A DNA stretch of 5,959 nt from an uncultured Collinsella sp. (GCA_902497065.1 CABVDH010000048.1:1-5959), one strand, 5' to 3'; shown: positions 1 to 5,953, counted from the stretch's first letter. Made by a program: numbers and translations. The notes: generated from the sequence alone by a model not told the origin.

Positions 1-23
1 GGCGAGCCGGCGAATCGGCAAAG

Positions 24-99
24 ACTGTCCCCGGTGACTAGTCGTTTAAGAACGTCCCCAATGACTACTCTTGGTCATTTAAGTCTGTCCCCAATGAGT
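24..99. repeat. Three degenerate tandem copies of a GTCCCC repeat
   Basis: GTCCCC occurs at 27-32, 54-59 and 87-92. The first two copies are followed by RRTGACTA and the third by AATGAGTG, and the first two copies run on into TTTAAG before the next unit. On the minus strand the unit reads approximately TTGGGGAC, four variable bases, TTAAAYGAC. Spacing between copies is 27 and 33 bp. The second copy contains a small hairpin (AATGAC at 60-65 with GTCATT at 74-79), and the first contains the 8-bp palindrome GACTAGTC at 36-43. The array lies directly downstream of the exporter operon's last stop codon. I see no intrinsic terminator here. The array may be a dispersed intergenic repeat of the REP type; that is inference. 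Confidence 0.6.
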
Positions 100-116
100 G
101 CCCGACGGCTAGGCGG

Positions 117-1322
117 CTAGGCGCGGGATTTGGTGCGTGAGAGGGCCAGGCCTACGGCGGCGATGGCCACGGCAAAGAGCACCGTGATACCCAGATCGCA
201 GGCGATGTCGCCCAGCACGGCGGACGTCAGGTCCGAGGCAAGCGCCTTGCCGACCGCATCGTTCACCCAATATGTCGGCACAAAATGCGCCACGGTCTGC
301 ACGGCCGAGCCCATGAGCGACAGCGGCATCCAGGCACCGCCCAAAAACGTCATGAGCATGCCGAGTAAGTTGCCCACGCCGTTGAGTAGCTCCTCGCGCG
401 CGCCCAAGCTCGAAAGGGCAAAGCCAACGGCCAGAGGCGTGCACGCCAGGGCAAACGTCGCCGCCAGCGCCAGGCACACGCGCCCCACGCCGACCTCGGC
501 GACCGCGCCGGCAAAGCCCACGACGCCCATCATGCTCGACACAAACCAGATGCAGACGGTAAGCACGGCGGCAGCCGCGAACACGGCAAGCGAACGCCGG
601 CGCTCGGAGATCGGGCCGGCCTCCATGCGGCGCACGCGCTCGGGCTCGTTCATGCCCGAGAACACCAGTCCCACCGACACGATGACCGACGAGATAATCG
701 CGTACGCACCAAAGTTGAAGTACGACTCGAGCGTGGCGGCGGCAGTCGAGTCAACCTTGACCTGCTCGACCTCGACCTTGGCGCGCTTCGCGGCGGCATG
801 CTCGGCCGCCTTGGCAACATCGCCGTTGGGGGCAGCGGGCTCAAGCGCGGCCGCAGCACCCGCGAGCGAGATCCAGCGCGAGGCCTCGGCAGACGAAAGC
901 GCCGCCGCCATGGTGCCGGCGCCGTAGGTCACATCGAGCTTGGGCAGAGACTCCCCCGCGCGGGCGGCTGCAACAAGGTCGCCCTCAAACCCCTCCGGGA
1001 TAAAGAACACGCAGTCGGCGCTACCTTTGGCGCTGTTGCTCTTGGAGAGCGCGTCCGCAAGGTCGTAGGTGTCGTCGCCGACGCCCGTGACCAGCTCAAA
1101 ACGCGAACCCAGATGCTTGGTAAGCGCACACGAAAGGTCGCTATTGTCGCGGTCGACCACGATCACGTTGGTGTCGTAGGGCCTGTACTCGGTGAGCTGC
1201 GACGAGTTCCAGCTCACCGATGCCGCGATGAATACGCCCATGAGCGAGATGAACACCGTATAGATGAGCAGGTAGAACGGGTGCGCCAGCGCCATGCGAA
1301 GCGCGGTCTTAAAGGTGCTCAT
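117..1322 (-). CDS. ABC-2-type exporter permease (second permease of the operon)
   Basis: This is a 401-residue integral membrane subunit of an ABC exporter, expected to form the translocation path with the neighbouring permease and to be driven by the upstream ATPase. One membrane segment near the N terminus (about 14-36) is followed by a large extracytoplasmic region (about 37-200) that is Ala-rich toward its end and has Cys at 65 and 104. Five hydrophobic segments follow (about 202-223, 244-271, 282-305, 312-334 and 372-395). The stretch GGAWMPLSLM followed by FVPTYWVNDA is the small-residue and Pro pattern typical of the C-terminal part of ABC-2 permeases (ABC2_membrane_3-like). The start is the ATG at 1322, with AAGGAG at 1333-1328 five bases upstream; an in-frame TTG at 1337 has no such site. 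The start lies 14 bp inside the upstream permease gene, so translation is probably coupled. The closest functional parallel is LnrN. Family is confident; substrate is unknown. Confidence 0.88.
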   Translation of the reverse strand: MSTFKTALRMALAHPFYLLIYTVFISLMGVFIAASVSWNSSQLTEYRPYDTNVIVVDRDNSDLSCALTKHLGSRFELVTGVGDDTYDLADALSKSNSAKGSADCVFFIPEGFEGDLVAAARAGESLPKLDVTYGAGTMAAALSSAEASRWISLAGAAAALEPAAPNGDVAKAAEHAAAKRAKVEVEQVKVDSTAAATLESYFNFGAYAIISSVIVSVGLVFSGMNEPERVRRMEAGPISERRRSLAVFAAAAVLTVCIWFVSSMMGVVGFAGAVAEVGVGRVCLALAATFALACTPLAVGFALSSLGAREELLNGVGNLLGMLMTFLGGAWMPLSLMGSAVQTVAHFVPTYWVNDAVGKALASDLTSAVLGDIACDLGITVLFAVAIAAVGLALSRTKSRA

Positions 1323-2496
1323 AGCGGCTCCTTCCAAAGATCAGCGTGGCGGCGGCAACGAACAGCAGCGCCATAAGGACCAGCGCGCCGGCGCGAACGG
1401 CAAAGGGGCTCAGGTCCTCAAAGAAATACAGGCGATTGAACATGTCGCAGATGAGCTTGACGGGGTTGAGCCAGCACTCGGCCGGGCAGGCGCGGGCGAC
1501 GTCGTCGGCAAGTGCCATCGCCGGCTCGCCGTAGAGGCCGGCGAACAGGGCGCACGTGGTGGCAAAGCCCGTGAGGATGCCCGACTTGGACGCCTTTCCG
1601 CCCTTAACGGGAAGCGTGCCCACAAAGAGTCCCAGACCCGTGGCGGCAAGCGCGGAAGCGGCACCGCCCACCAGACACAGCCCCTCGCGCCCGCCAAAGT
1701 CGACGCCAACGACTAGACGCACGTAGCCAATCGCAATCGCCATCGAGGCAAAGGAGACCAGCCACGAGCCCACAAAAATGCCAGCCAGTGATGCCGTCTT
1801 AGAAAGGCCGCCCACGCAGCGACGTGCGCCAAGGCCCGACAGATTGGGCTGCAGGTCGACGACGCTCAAGGCGGCAAACTCGGCAGACATCATCGCGACC
1901 AGGCCAAAGAGCGCGTAGTAGTAGATGACCGTGCCATCGGGCGCTGTGCGTGTCAGGCTTACGCGGCGGGTGCCGCCCTCGAGCGACAGGGCGCGCGCAA
2001 CCGCCTCCGGGTCGGCGAGCGCCGCCGGGTTGTCTTGGGCAATCTGGGACATGAGCTCGGCATTTTGTGTATACGAGCTTGCCACCGTCTCCAAAATGCT
2101 GCGGTCGGTGAGCACCGACGACGCACGCGAGTTGTCATAGCTCGAAAGCAATGTGAGTTTGGGCGTGCCTTCGGCGTCGACCGTGTAGATGCCCGCGACT
2201 TCGCCGGCCTTGAGCGCACGGTTCGCATCGGCTGCGTCGTCGCACTCGTGGATCTCGAGCAGCTGGTCGTCGCCCTCCTTGGCAAGCGACGTCGCCACAT
2301 CCTTAAAGGTCGAGGCGTCCCAGGCTTCGTCAGCGACAACGACCACCGGCACCGGGTCGATCTTGCCGTCGGAGCTCAGATTCGCAAACATAAACATGAA
2401 CATCGTGGAAAGCGCGACGGGAAAGACCGCGCCCCAAACCCACGTGCTCGGCCGGCGCAGCAGCGTCTTGACCGTAATGATAATGGTGTTGAACAT
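1309..2496 (-). CDS. ABC-2-type exporter permease (first permease of the operon)
   Basis: This is a 395-residue membrane subunit, distinct from but parallel in plan to its downstream neighbour, so the exporter is probably a permease heterodimer. It has a first membrane segment at about 18-39, an extracytoplasmic domain at about 40-188, and further hydrophobic segments at about 189-211, 233-263, 270-295, 305-328 and 367-388. NPVKLICDMFNRLYFF near residues 344-359 matches the conserved Pro-containing loop before the last helix of ABC-2 permeases. Two Cys (337 and 341) sit in the loop between the last two segments and could form a disulfide if that loop faces outward. The ATG at 2496 is preceded by AGGGGG, and the gene begins 9 bp after the ATPase stop codon. 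Its end overlaps the next permease by 14 bp. The best functional parallel is LnrM of the linearmycin exporter. The family call is firm; the substrate is not. Confidence 0.88.
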   Translation of the reverse strand: MFNTIIITVKTLLRRPSTWVWGAVFPVALSTMFMFMFANLSSDGKIDPVPVVVVADEAWDASTFKDVATSLAKEGDDQLLEIHECDDAADANRALKAGEVAGIYTVDAEGTPKLTLLSSYDNSRASSVLTDRSILETVASSYTQNAELMSQIAQDNPAALADPEAVARALSLEGGTRRVSLTRTAPDGTVIYYYALFGLVAMMSAEFAALSVVDLQPNLSGLGARRCVGGLSKTASLAGIFVGSWLVSFASMAIAIGYVRLVVGVDFGGREGLCLVGGAASALAATGLGLFVGTLPVKGGKASKSGILTGFATTCALFAGLYGEPAMALADDVARACPAECWLNPVKLICDMFNRLYFFEDLSPFAVRAGALVLMALLFVAAATLIFGRSRYEHL

Positions 2497-2505
2497 GGCC
2501 GCCCC

Positions 2506-3444
2506 CTAGTCGCGCAGCTCGCGGCCGGTGATCTCGAGGAACACGTCGTTGAGGGTCGGTGGCTCGCTCCACACGCGGCCGAGCGCAACGTCGGCGGCGC
2601 GCAGCGTGTCGAGAATGTCCACCAGGTTGTGCGGGCTCGCCTCGCAGGTGCAGACGAGTTCGCCGCCGGACAGTTCAACCGAAAGCACGTGCTCGAGGGC
2701 GCGCAGCCGCTCGACCGTGGCGAGCTCGACGGCGCCGACCTCGACGGTCACGCGCTCGCCCATCTGAATCATGCGTTTGAGCTCGTCGTTGGTGCCCTGC
2801 GCCAGCACGCGGCCGCCGTCCATGATCATGATGCGGCTGCAGATCTGCTCGACTTCCTCCATGTAATGGCTGGTATACACCACCGTGGCACCCTCGTCGC
2901 GCAGGCGGCAGATGCCCTCCAGGATGGCATTGCGGCTCTGTGGGTCGACCGCCACCGTGGGCTCGTCAAAGAAGATAAGCTCGGGCTTGTGCGCGATACC
3001 GCAGGCAATGTTGAGGCGACGCGCCAGACCGCCCGAGAGCTTGCCGGGGCGAAACTTGGTAAAGTCGCTCAGCCCGACAAAATCGATCGCCTCGTCCACG
3101 AGCGCGCGACGGCGCTTGCGGTCGTTGACGTAAAGGCTACAGAAATAGTCGATGTTCTCGCGCACCGTAAGCTCGTCAAACACCGCCACCTGCTGCGGCA
3201 CCACGCCGATGCGGCGCTTGAGATCATAACGGGCGGGCGTCATGGGCTCGCCGAACAGCTCGATGGTGCCTTTGTCGTAGGCAAGCAGCTGCAGAATACA
3301 GTTGATGGACGTGGTCTTGCCCGAGCCATTGGGACCCAGCAGACCAAAGATCTCGCCGGGGGCGATGCTCAGGTTAAAGTGGTCGAGCGCAATAAGGTCG
3401 TCATAGCGCTTGACGAGGTTTTCGACGTGGACGATGTCTGTCAT
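2506..3444 (-). CDS. ABC exporter ATP-binding protein (LnrL/DrrA-like)
   Basis: This is a 312-residue cytoplasmic ATPase that powers the two permeases encoded after it. All nucleotide-binding motifs are present and in order: Walker A GPNGSGKT (37-44), Q-loop Gln in VVPQQ (about 84-85), signature LSGGL (136-140), Walker B LIFFDEPT (156-163) with catalytic Glu161, D-loop VDPQSR (167-172 region) and switch His193 in TSHYMEE. A C-terminal accessory region of about 90 residues ends in PTLNDVFLEITGRELRD, the usual tail of drug-export ATPases of the DrrA/LnrL/NatA type. The signature has Leu where many family members have Gln or Met, a minor variation. I chose the ATG at 3444 because GGAAGGG lies seven bases upstream and the homologous part of the protein starts there. 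A GTG at 3510 would add 22 residues unlike the family. It is the first gene of a leftward operon, divergent from the histidine kinase. Confidence 0.93.
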   Translation of the reverse strand: MTDIVHVENLVKRYDDLIALDHFNLSIAPGEIFGLLGPNGSGKTTSINCILQLLAYDKGTIELFGEPMTPARYDLKRRIGVVPQQVAVFDELTVRENIDYFCSLYVNDRKRRRALVDEAIDFVGLSDFTKFRPGKLSGGLARRLNIACGIAHKPELIFFDEPTVAVDPQSRNAILEGICRLRDEGATVVYTSHYMEEVEQICSRIMIMDGGRVLAQGTNDELKRMIQMGERVTVEVGAVELATVERLRALEHVLSVELSGGELVCTCEASPHNLVDILDTLRAADVALGRVWSEPPTLNDVFLEITGRELRD

Positions 3445-3520
3445 GAGGCGGCCCTTCCGTTGATTGCGGCCCGGTACGATTGCATCATCGCAGGAGCCGC
3501 CGGCGCGCACCAGTGAGCTT

Positions 3521-3610
3521 TGTCACGAGTGCGAGGGGGCGGAGGCGAAACCCTCGCTCGCGCGAGCGATCGACGCCGCTTTGCCGCGCGGGAGGAATGT
3601 CACGGTTGCG
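3521..3610. promoter_or_regulatory. Candidate regulator-binding region between divergent operons
   Basis: A 13-nt sequence, TGTCACGAGTGCG (3521-3533), recurs as TGTCACGGTTGCG (3598-3610) in the same orientation with 11 of 13 bases identical. Nearly midway between them is a perfect 16-bp palindrome, TCGCTCGCGCGAGCGA (3554-3569). The right copy would lie about 45-57 bp upstream of the presumed kinase transcript start, and the left copy about 77 bp upstream of the ATPase start codon. Both are workable positions for an activator. That the NarL-type regulator encoded here binds them is inference; I could not find a convincing -35/-10 pair for the leftward operon. Confidence 0.4.
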
Positions 3611-3642
3611 CAGGCGGCCCCTCTACCACGCGCAGCTTCGCG

Positions 3643-3648
3643 TACAAT
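3643..3648 (+). promoter_or_regulatory. -10 box of a likely leaderless kinase promoter
   Basis: TACAAT matches the bacterial -10 consensus TATAAT at five of six positions. Its end is six bases before the A of the kinase ATG at 3655, so a transcript starting at normal distance would begin on or next to the start codon. No Shine-Dalgarno-like sequence occurs in the 25 bases before this ATG, which fits leaderless initiation, a common mode in high-GC Gram-positives. No good TTGACA-like -35 is present at 16-18 bp spacing, so the promoter may be weak or activator-dependent. Confidence 0.55.
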
Positions 3649-3654
3649 ACCCGT

Positions 3655-4800
3655 ATGAACAGGCTTTTCGACAAATCGATCGTGCTGGCGTGCTGTATCG
3701 CAGCCGCCACGGGTCTTGCTGTGGACGCTCGCCTGGTCGCGGCGTTTTGCCTTGGCGTTATTGCCACTTCGCTGGCCGAGGTCGCACAGGAGGAACGCAC
3801 GCGCCACACAAGCGAGGCCGCGAGTTACGCTTACATCATCGCGGCCGTCTTCGTGCCGCCGTTTGTGCCGTTTGCGCCTCTCGCCCTCTATGACATCGCG
3901 CGGCGCGTGCGCCGCGAGCACGCCTGGGTCGCGTTGGGCATTGGCTCCGCTTTTGCCCTTGCGCTCGTCGCGGACCTTCGCGCCGACGCGCTCACCGCCC
4001 GAACGCTCCTGCTGACCGCCATCCTTTCAGTTGCCGCCACCTTGCTATCGCTACGCACCGCCCAGTTGGAGCGCGAGCAGCAGCGCATGCGCCGTATCCG
4101 CGACGGGCTGCAAGAGCGAGCCCTCGCGCTCGAAGCGCGCAACCGCGATCTTGCCGACCGCCAGGACTACGAAGTCGAGCTCGCAACGCTCGCCGAACGC
4201 GCCCGCATCGCGCGCGAGATCCACGATAACGTGGGCCACCAGCTCACGCGCGCCTCACTGCAAGCCGAAGCCCTACGCGTGGTCCACGCCGACGAGCCCG
4301 GCGTCGCCGCCGATTTCGCCGACGTCAAACGCACGGTTGACGAGGCGCTCCAGCTTGTGCGCACCAGCGTCCACGCGCTCAACGACAACGCCGTCGACCT
4401 TTCCGTGCAGCTCGAACGCATTGTTGAAGGCGCGCGCTCGGACGGCGGTCCGCAGATTGAGCTTGAAGTTATGACCGAACATGCGCCCGCGAACGTCGCG
4501 AACTGCTTTGCGGCGGTCCTGCGCGAGGCGCTCTCCAACACCATGCGCCACGCTTGCGCCCATGCTGTCACTGTACGATGCATGGAGCATCCGTCGTTTT
4601 ACCAGCTCATCGTTACCGACGATGGCGTGGGCGGGGTCCAAGCAAGCGGCCGCGGTGCCGCGGAAGGCATGGGGCTCGCCTCCATGCGCGAGCGCATCGA
4701 GGCGCTTGGCGGTACCTTCACCGCCGGCCCGCGTGCCGGCGCCGGCGGCTGGCGCGTGTTTGCCACCGTTCCCAAACAATTAGGAGATGAGGACCGATGA
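3655..4800 (+). CDS. Membrane-bound sensor histidine kinase (HisKA_3 / NarL-system type)
   Basis: This is a 381-residue sensor kinase that should autophosphorylate on His190 and pass the phosphate to the regulator encoded next. The N-terminal part (about 7-133) has four to five hydrophobic segments with very short loops, so sensing is probably within the membrane, as in DesK- or LnrJ-like kinases, not by an extracellular domain. A basic, Glu/Arg/Leu-rich coiled-coil-like stretch (about 134-185) leads to the dimerisation motif ERARIAREIHDNVGHQLT with the phosphoacceptor His. The ATPase domain shows the N-box REALSNTMRHA (Asn295), the G1 box TDDGVGG (321-327) and the G2 box GMGLASMRERIEALGG (338-353). 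The frame is open back to 3520, but the upstream part is Arg/Gly/Cys-rich and unlike a kinase, so I start at the ATG at 3655, just downstream of a -10 box. The stop overlaps the regulator start as ATGA. The signal sensed is unknown. Confidence 0.93.
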   Translation: MNRLFDKSIVLACCIAAATGLAVDARLVAAFCLGVIATSLAEVAQEERTRHTSEAASYAYIIAAVFVPPFVPFAPLALYDIARRVRREHAWVALGIGSAFALALVADLRADALTARTLLLTAILSVAATLLSLRTAQLEREQQRMRRIRDGLQERALALEARNRDLADRQDYEVELATLAERARIAREIHDNVGHQLTRASLQAEALRVVHADEPGVAADFADVKRTVDEALQLVRTSVHALNDNAVDLSVQLERIVEGARSDGGPQIELEVMTEHAPANVANCFAAVLREALSNTMRHACAHAVTVRCMEHPSFYQLIVTDDGVGGVQASGRGAAEGMGLASMRERIEALGGTFTAGPRAGAGGWRVFATVPKQLGDEDR

Positions 4801-5426
4801 GGCTCATCGTTGTCGACGACGACCGCTTGGTGGTCGATTCGCTCAAGATTATCCTGGGCGCCCAGCCGCAGATCGAGGTAGTGGGCACCGGCGCCAACGG
4901 CAACGATGCGGTGGCGCTCTACGCCGAGCACGCACCCGATATCGCACTGCTCGACATTCAGATGCCGGGGCGCGACGGCCTTTCGGCGGCGCGCGAGATC
5001 CTTGAGCGCGACCCTGCGGCACGCGTGGTGTTTCTGACGACATTCTCGGATGACGAGTACATTGTGTCGGCGCTCAAACTGGGCGCCCGCGGCTATCTGA
5101 TCAAAACCGATGTCGCCGCCATCCCGCCGGCGTTGGCGCAGGTCATGGACGGCAAACGTGTGCTCGAGGGTAAGGCGATCGAGGACATCGATTTTGACGG
5201 AACGGGTATCGAGGCGGGCACGACCCGCCGGCCCGCGGCCTTCGCCAGCCTAACCGACCGCGAGTTCGAAGTCGCCGAGCTCATCGCCCGCGGCCTCGAC
5301 AACAAGGAGATCGCTGCCACCGCTTATATGGGCGAAGGCACCGTGCGCAACCACATCAGCTCGATCCTTGCCAAAATGGGCCTGCGCAACCGCACACAGA
5401 TCGCCATCGCCTACTTGCGAGGGTAA
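4797..5426 (+). CDS. Response regulator, NarL/FixJ family (REC + LuxR-type HTH)
   Basis: This is a 209-residue DNA-binding regulator that accepts phosphate from the kinase upstream. The receiver domain (about 1-120) has the acidic pocket VVDDD (Asp7-Asp9), phosphoacceptor Asp53 in LLDIQMPG, Thr81/Thr82 at the end of the fourth strand, and Lys103 in YLIKTD. A linker of about 30 residues leads to the LuxR-type helix-turn-helix (about 149-206), with TDREFEVAELIARGLDNKEIA and the recognition part GTVRNHISSILAKMGLRNRTQ. The length is normal for the family. The ATG overlaps the kinase stop codon, and AGGAG at 4782-4786 lies ten bases upstream, so the pair is translationally coupled. Likely targets are the divergent exporter operon and possibly its own operon, as LnrK does for LnrLMN; that is inference from gene order. 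Confidence 0.95.
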   Translation: MRLIVVDDDRLVVDSLKIILGAQPQIEVVGTGANGNDAVALYAEHAPDIALLDIQMPGRDGLSAAREILERDPAARVVFLTTFSDDEYIVSALKLGARGYLIKTDVAAIPPALAQVMDGKRVLEGKAIEDIDFDGTGIEAGTTRRPAAFASLTDREFEVAELIARGLDNKEIAATAYMGEGTVRNHISSILAKMGLRNRTQIAIAYLRG

Positions 5427-5457
5427 TTTCCCAACGGCCAACCACTCCCACATAGCA

Positions 5458-5486
5458 AAATGGCAGCCACCGATTTAATGCCATTT
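5458..5486 (+). terminator. Possible weak terminator after the two-component operon
   Basis: AAATGGCA (5458-5465) pairs perfectly with TGCCATTT (5479-5486) across a 13-nt loop, 31 bp after the response regulator stop codon. The stem is short and has no U-run beyond its own ATTT, so termination would be inefficient. It directly abuts the first palindromic element. Confidence 0.3.
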
Positions 5487-5640
5487 CAAAACTATGCCGG
5501 TTTACTACGATAAATCGCCCACCTTCGACCACGGTAAAATGCGCGCTTGCAAAACCGCAGGTAGAACGCTTGCAATATTTAGAAAAATGCAGTCATGGTC
5601 GGAAATGTCGAATTTATCGTAGTAAACCGACATAGTTTTG
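5487..5640 (-). repeat. Long palindromic element A (structured intergenic repeat)
   Basis: Arms of 29 bp (5487-5515 and 5612-5640) match as inverted repeats at 28 of 29 positions. The single mismatch (C5497/A5630) would be G-U in minus-strand RNA. Pairing continues inward with gaps, for example TTCGACCACG around 5524-5533 against CATGGTCGGA around 5594-5603. The centre contains CAAAACCGCAGGTAGAACGC (5550-5569), flanked by a 9-bp direct repeat, CGCTTGCAA, at 5544-5552 and 5567-5575. Read on the minus strand it has the same order of motifs as element B on the plus strand: TACTACG, a TCGA...GACCAT block, then GCGTTCTACCTGCGGTTTTG. No target-site duplication is evident. Confidence 0.85.
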
Positions 5641-5731
5641 TTCGGGCGGCCCTGCACGAGTGCCTCCGCAAGCCTTGCGGGACCAAAATGATCTGTTTTC
5701 TTCCGTCCCCAAGGGATCAGCGGAACCGCTC
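5641..5731. other. Spacer between the two palindromic elements
   Basis: These 91 bases carry three small perfect inverted repeats: CCGCAA/TTGCGG (5666-5671 and 5675-5680, 3-nt loop), TCCC/GGGA (5706-5709 and 5713-5716) and AGCGG/CCGCT (5719-5723 and 5726-5730, 2-nt loop). A GTCCCC at 5705-5710 recalls the repeat at the left end of the window, although its surroundings differ. No coding signal is seen. Confidence 0.5.
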
Positions 5732-5891
5732 GCCACGAAACCGGCCCATCTACTACGTTTAACTCGATACCCCTGACCATACCTTCGTTTTGAGCAAAAC
5801 CGCAGGCGTTCTACCTGCGGTTTTGTTTTCGCGTTTTTTGACATAGTTGGGGTTAAGGGACTAAACATAGTAGATGGACCGGTTTCATGGC
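5732..5891 (+). repeat. Long palindromic element B, diverged inverted copy of element A
   Basis: Arms 5732-5763 and 5860-5891 pair at 27 of the outer 30 positions as DNA. The three mismatches there (5736/5887, 5745/5878 and 5756/5867) and the next two positions would all be G-U pairs in minus-strand RNA, giving 32 of 32. Complementarity continues inward with transitions only, for example GACCATA near 5775 against the complement of the right arm near 5842-5848. The centre holds a 12-bp terminator-like hairpin. The 20 bases at 5806-5825 are the exact reverse complement of the core of element A, and the motif order matches A read from the opposite strand. Confidence 0.85.
5795..5829 (+). terminator. 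Terminator-like hairpin in the centre of element B
   Basis: CAAAACCGCAGG (5795-5806) pairs perfectly with CCTGCGGTTTTG (5814-5825) around a 7-nt loop (5807-5813), giving a 12-bp stem. On the plus strand it ends in TTTTGTTTT, and on the minus strand the stem also ends in TTTTG, so it could act as an intrinsic terminator in either direction. It is almost 370 bp beyond the response regulator stop codon, and it is embedded in a repeat element. Either of these may mean its role is in the element and not in ending the operon. Confidence 0.55.
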
Positions 5892-5918
5892 AAGCCCTTC
5901 TCGCCTACGCACAAAAGC

Positions 5919-5953
5919 GCCGCCACGGAGGAGGGAGATACCTCCGTGGCGGC
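5919..5953 (-). terminator. Strong GC-rich hairpin, probable terminator of a leftward gene beyond the window
   Basis: A 13-bp perfect stem pairs 5919-5931 with 5941-5953 around a 9-nt loop. On the minus strand the stem is followed by GCTTTTGTG, a short T-run; on the plus strand it is followed by TGGGGG, which is not terminator-like. The orientation therefore points to a minus-strand gene ending to the right of the window, convergent with the two-component operon. The T-run is short, so termination may be partial. Confidence 0.55.

Noticed and set aside
24..99. CRISPR array
   Set aside because: Only three degenerate short units with uneven spacing, no conserved repeat of typical length and no cas genes in the window.
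130..927. Open frame of 265 codons on the plus strand, antisense to the second permease
   Set aside because: Ser/Thr/Ala/Pro-rich low-complexity translation, a typical antisense shadow of a hydrophobic GC-rich gene.
3445..3510. 22-residue N-terminal extension of the ATPase from a GTG at 3510
   Set aside because: The extension is unlike the family, and the ATG at 3444 has a good upstream GGAAGGG and begins just before the usual first strand of the domain.
2035..3516. Long open frame of 493 codons on the plus strand, antisense to the ATPase
   Set aside because: The opposite strand encodes a complete ABC ATPase with all motifs. The antisense frame is His/Asp/Arg-rich and shows no family motifs, as expected for a shadow frame in GC-rich DNA.
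3520..3654. 45-residue N-terminal extension of the histidine kinase
   Set aside because: The extra residues are Arg/Gly/Cys-rich and cover the control region, including the -10 box.
5505..5780. Open frame of 91 codons on the minus strand spanning from element B into element A
   Set aside because: Its ends lie inside the two palindromic repeats, no convincing ribosome-binding site precedes it, and it is explained as a chance frame through repeat DNA. If copies of the whole A-B unit elsewhere keep this frame with synonymous changes, it should be reconsidered.
5614..5868. Open frame of 84 codons on the minus strand overlapping the above in another frame
   Set aside because: It runs through the hairpin core of element B, is very basic, and overlaps the other frame. 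Both cannot be real, and neither looks protein-like.
5487..5891. Complete insertion sequence or composite transposon
   Set aside because: There is no transposase reading frame between the repeats and no target-site duplication at either outer end. The inner and outer arms suggest two separate elements and not one bounded by inverted ends.
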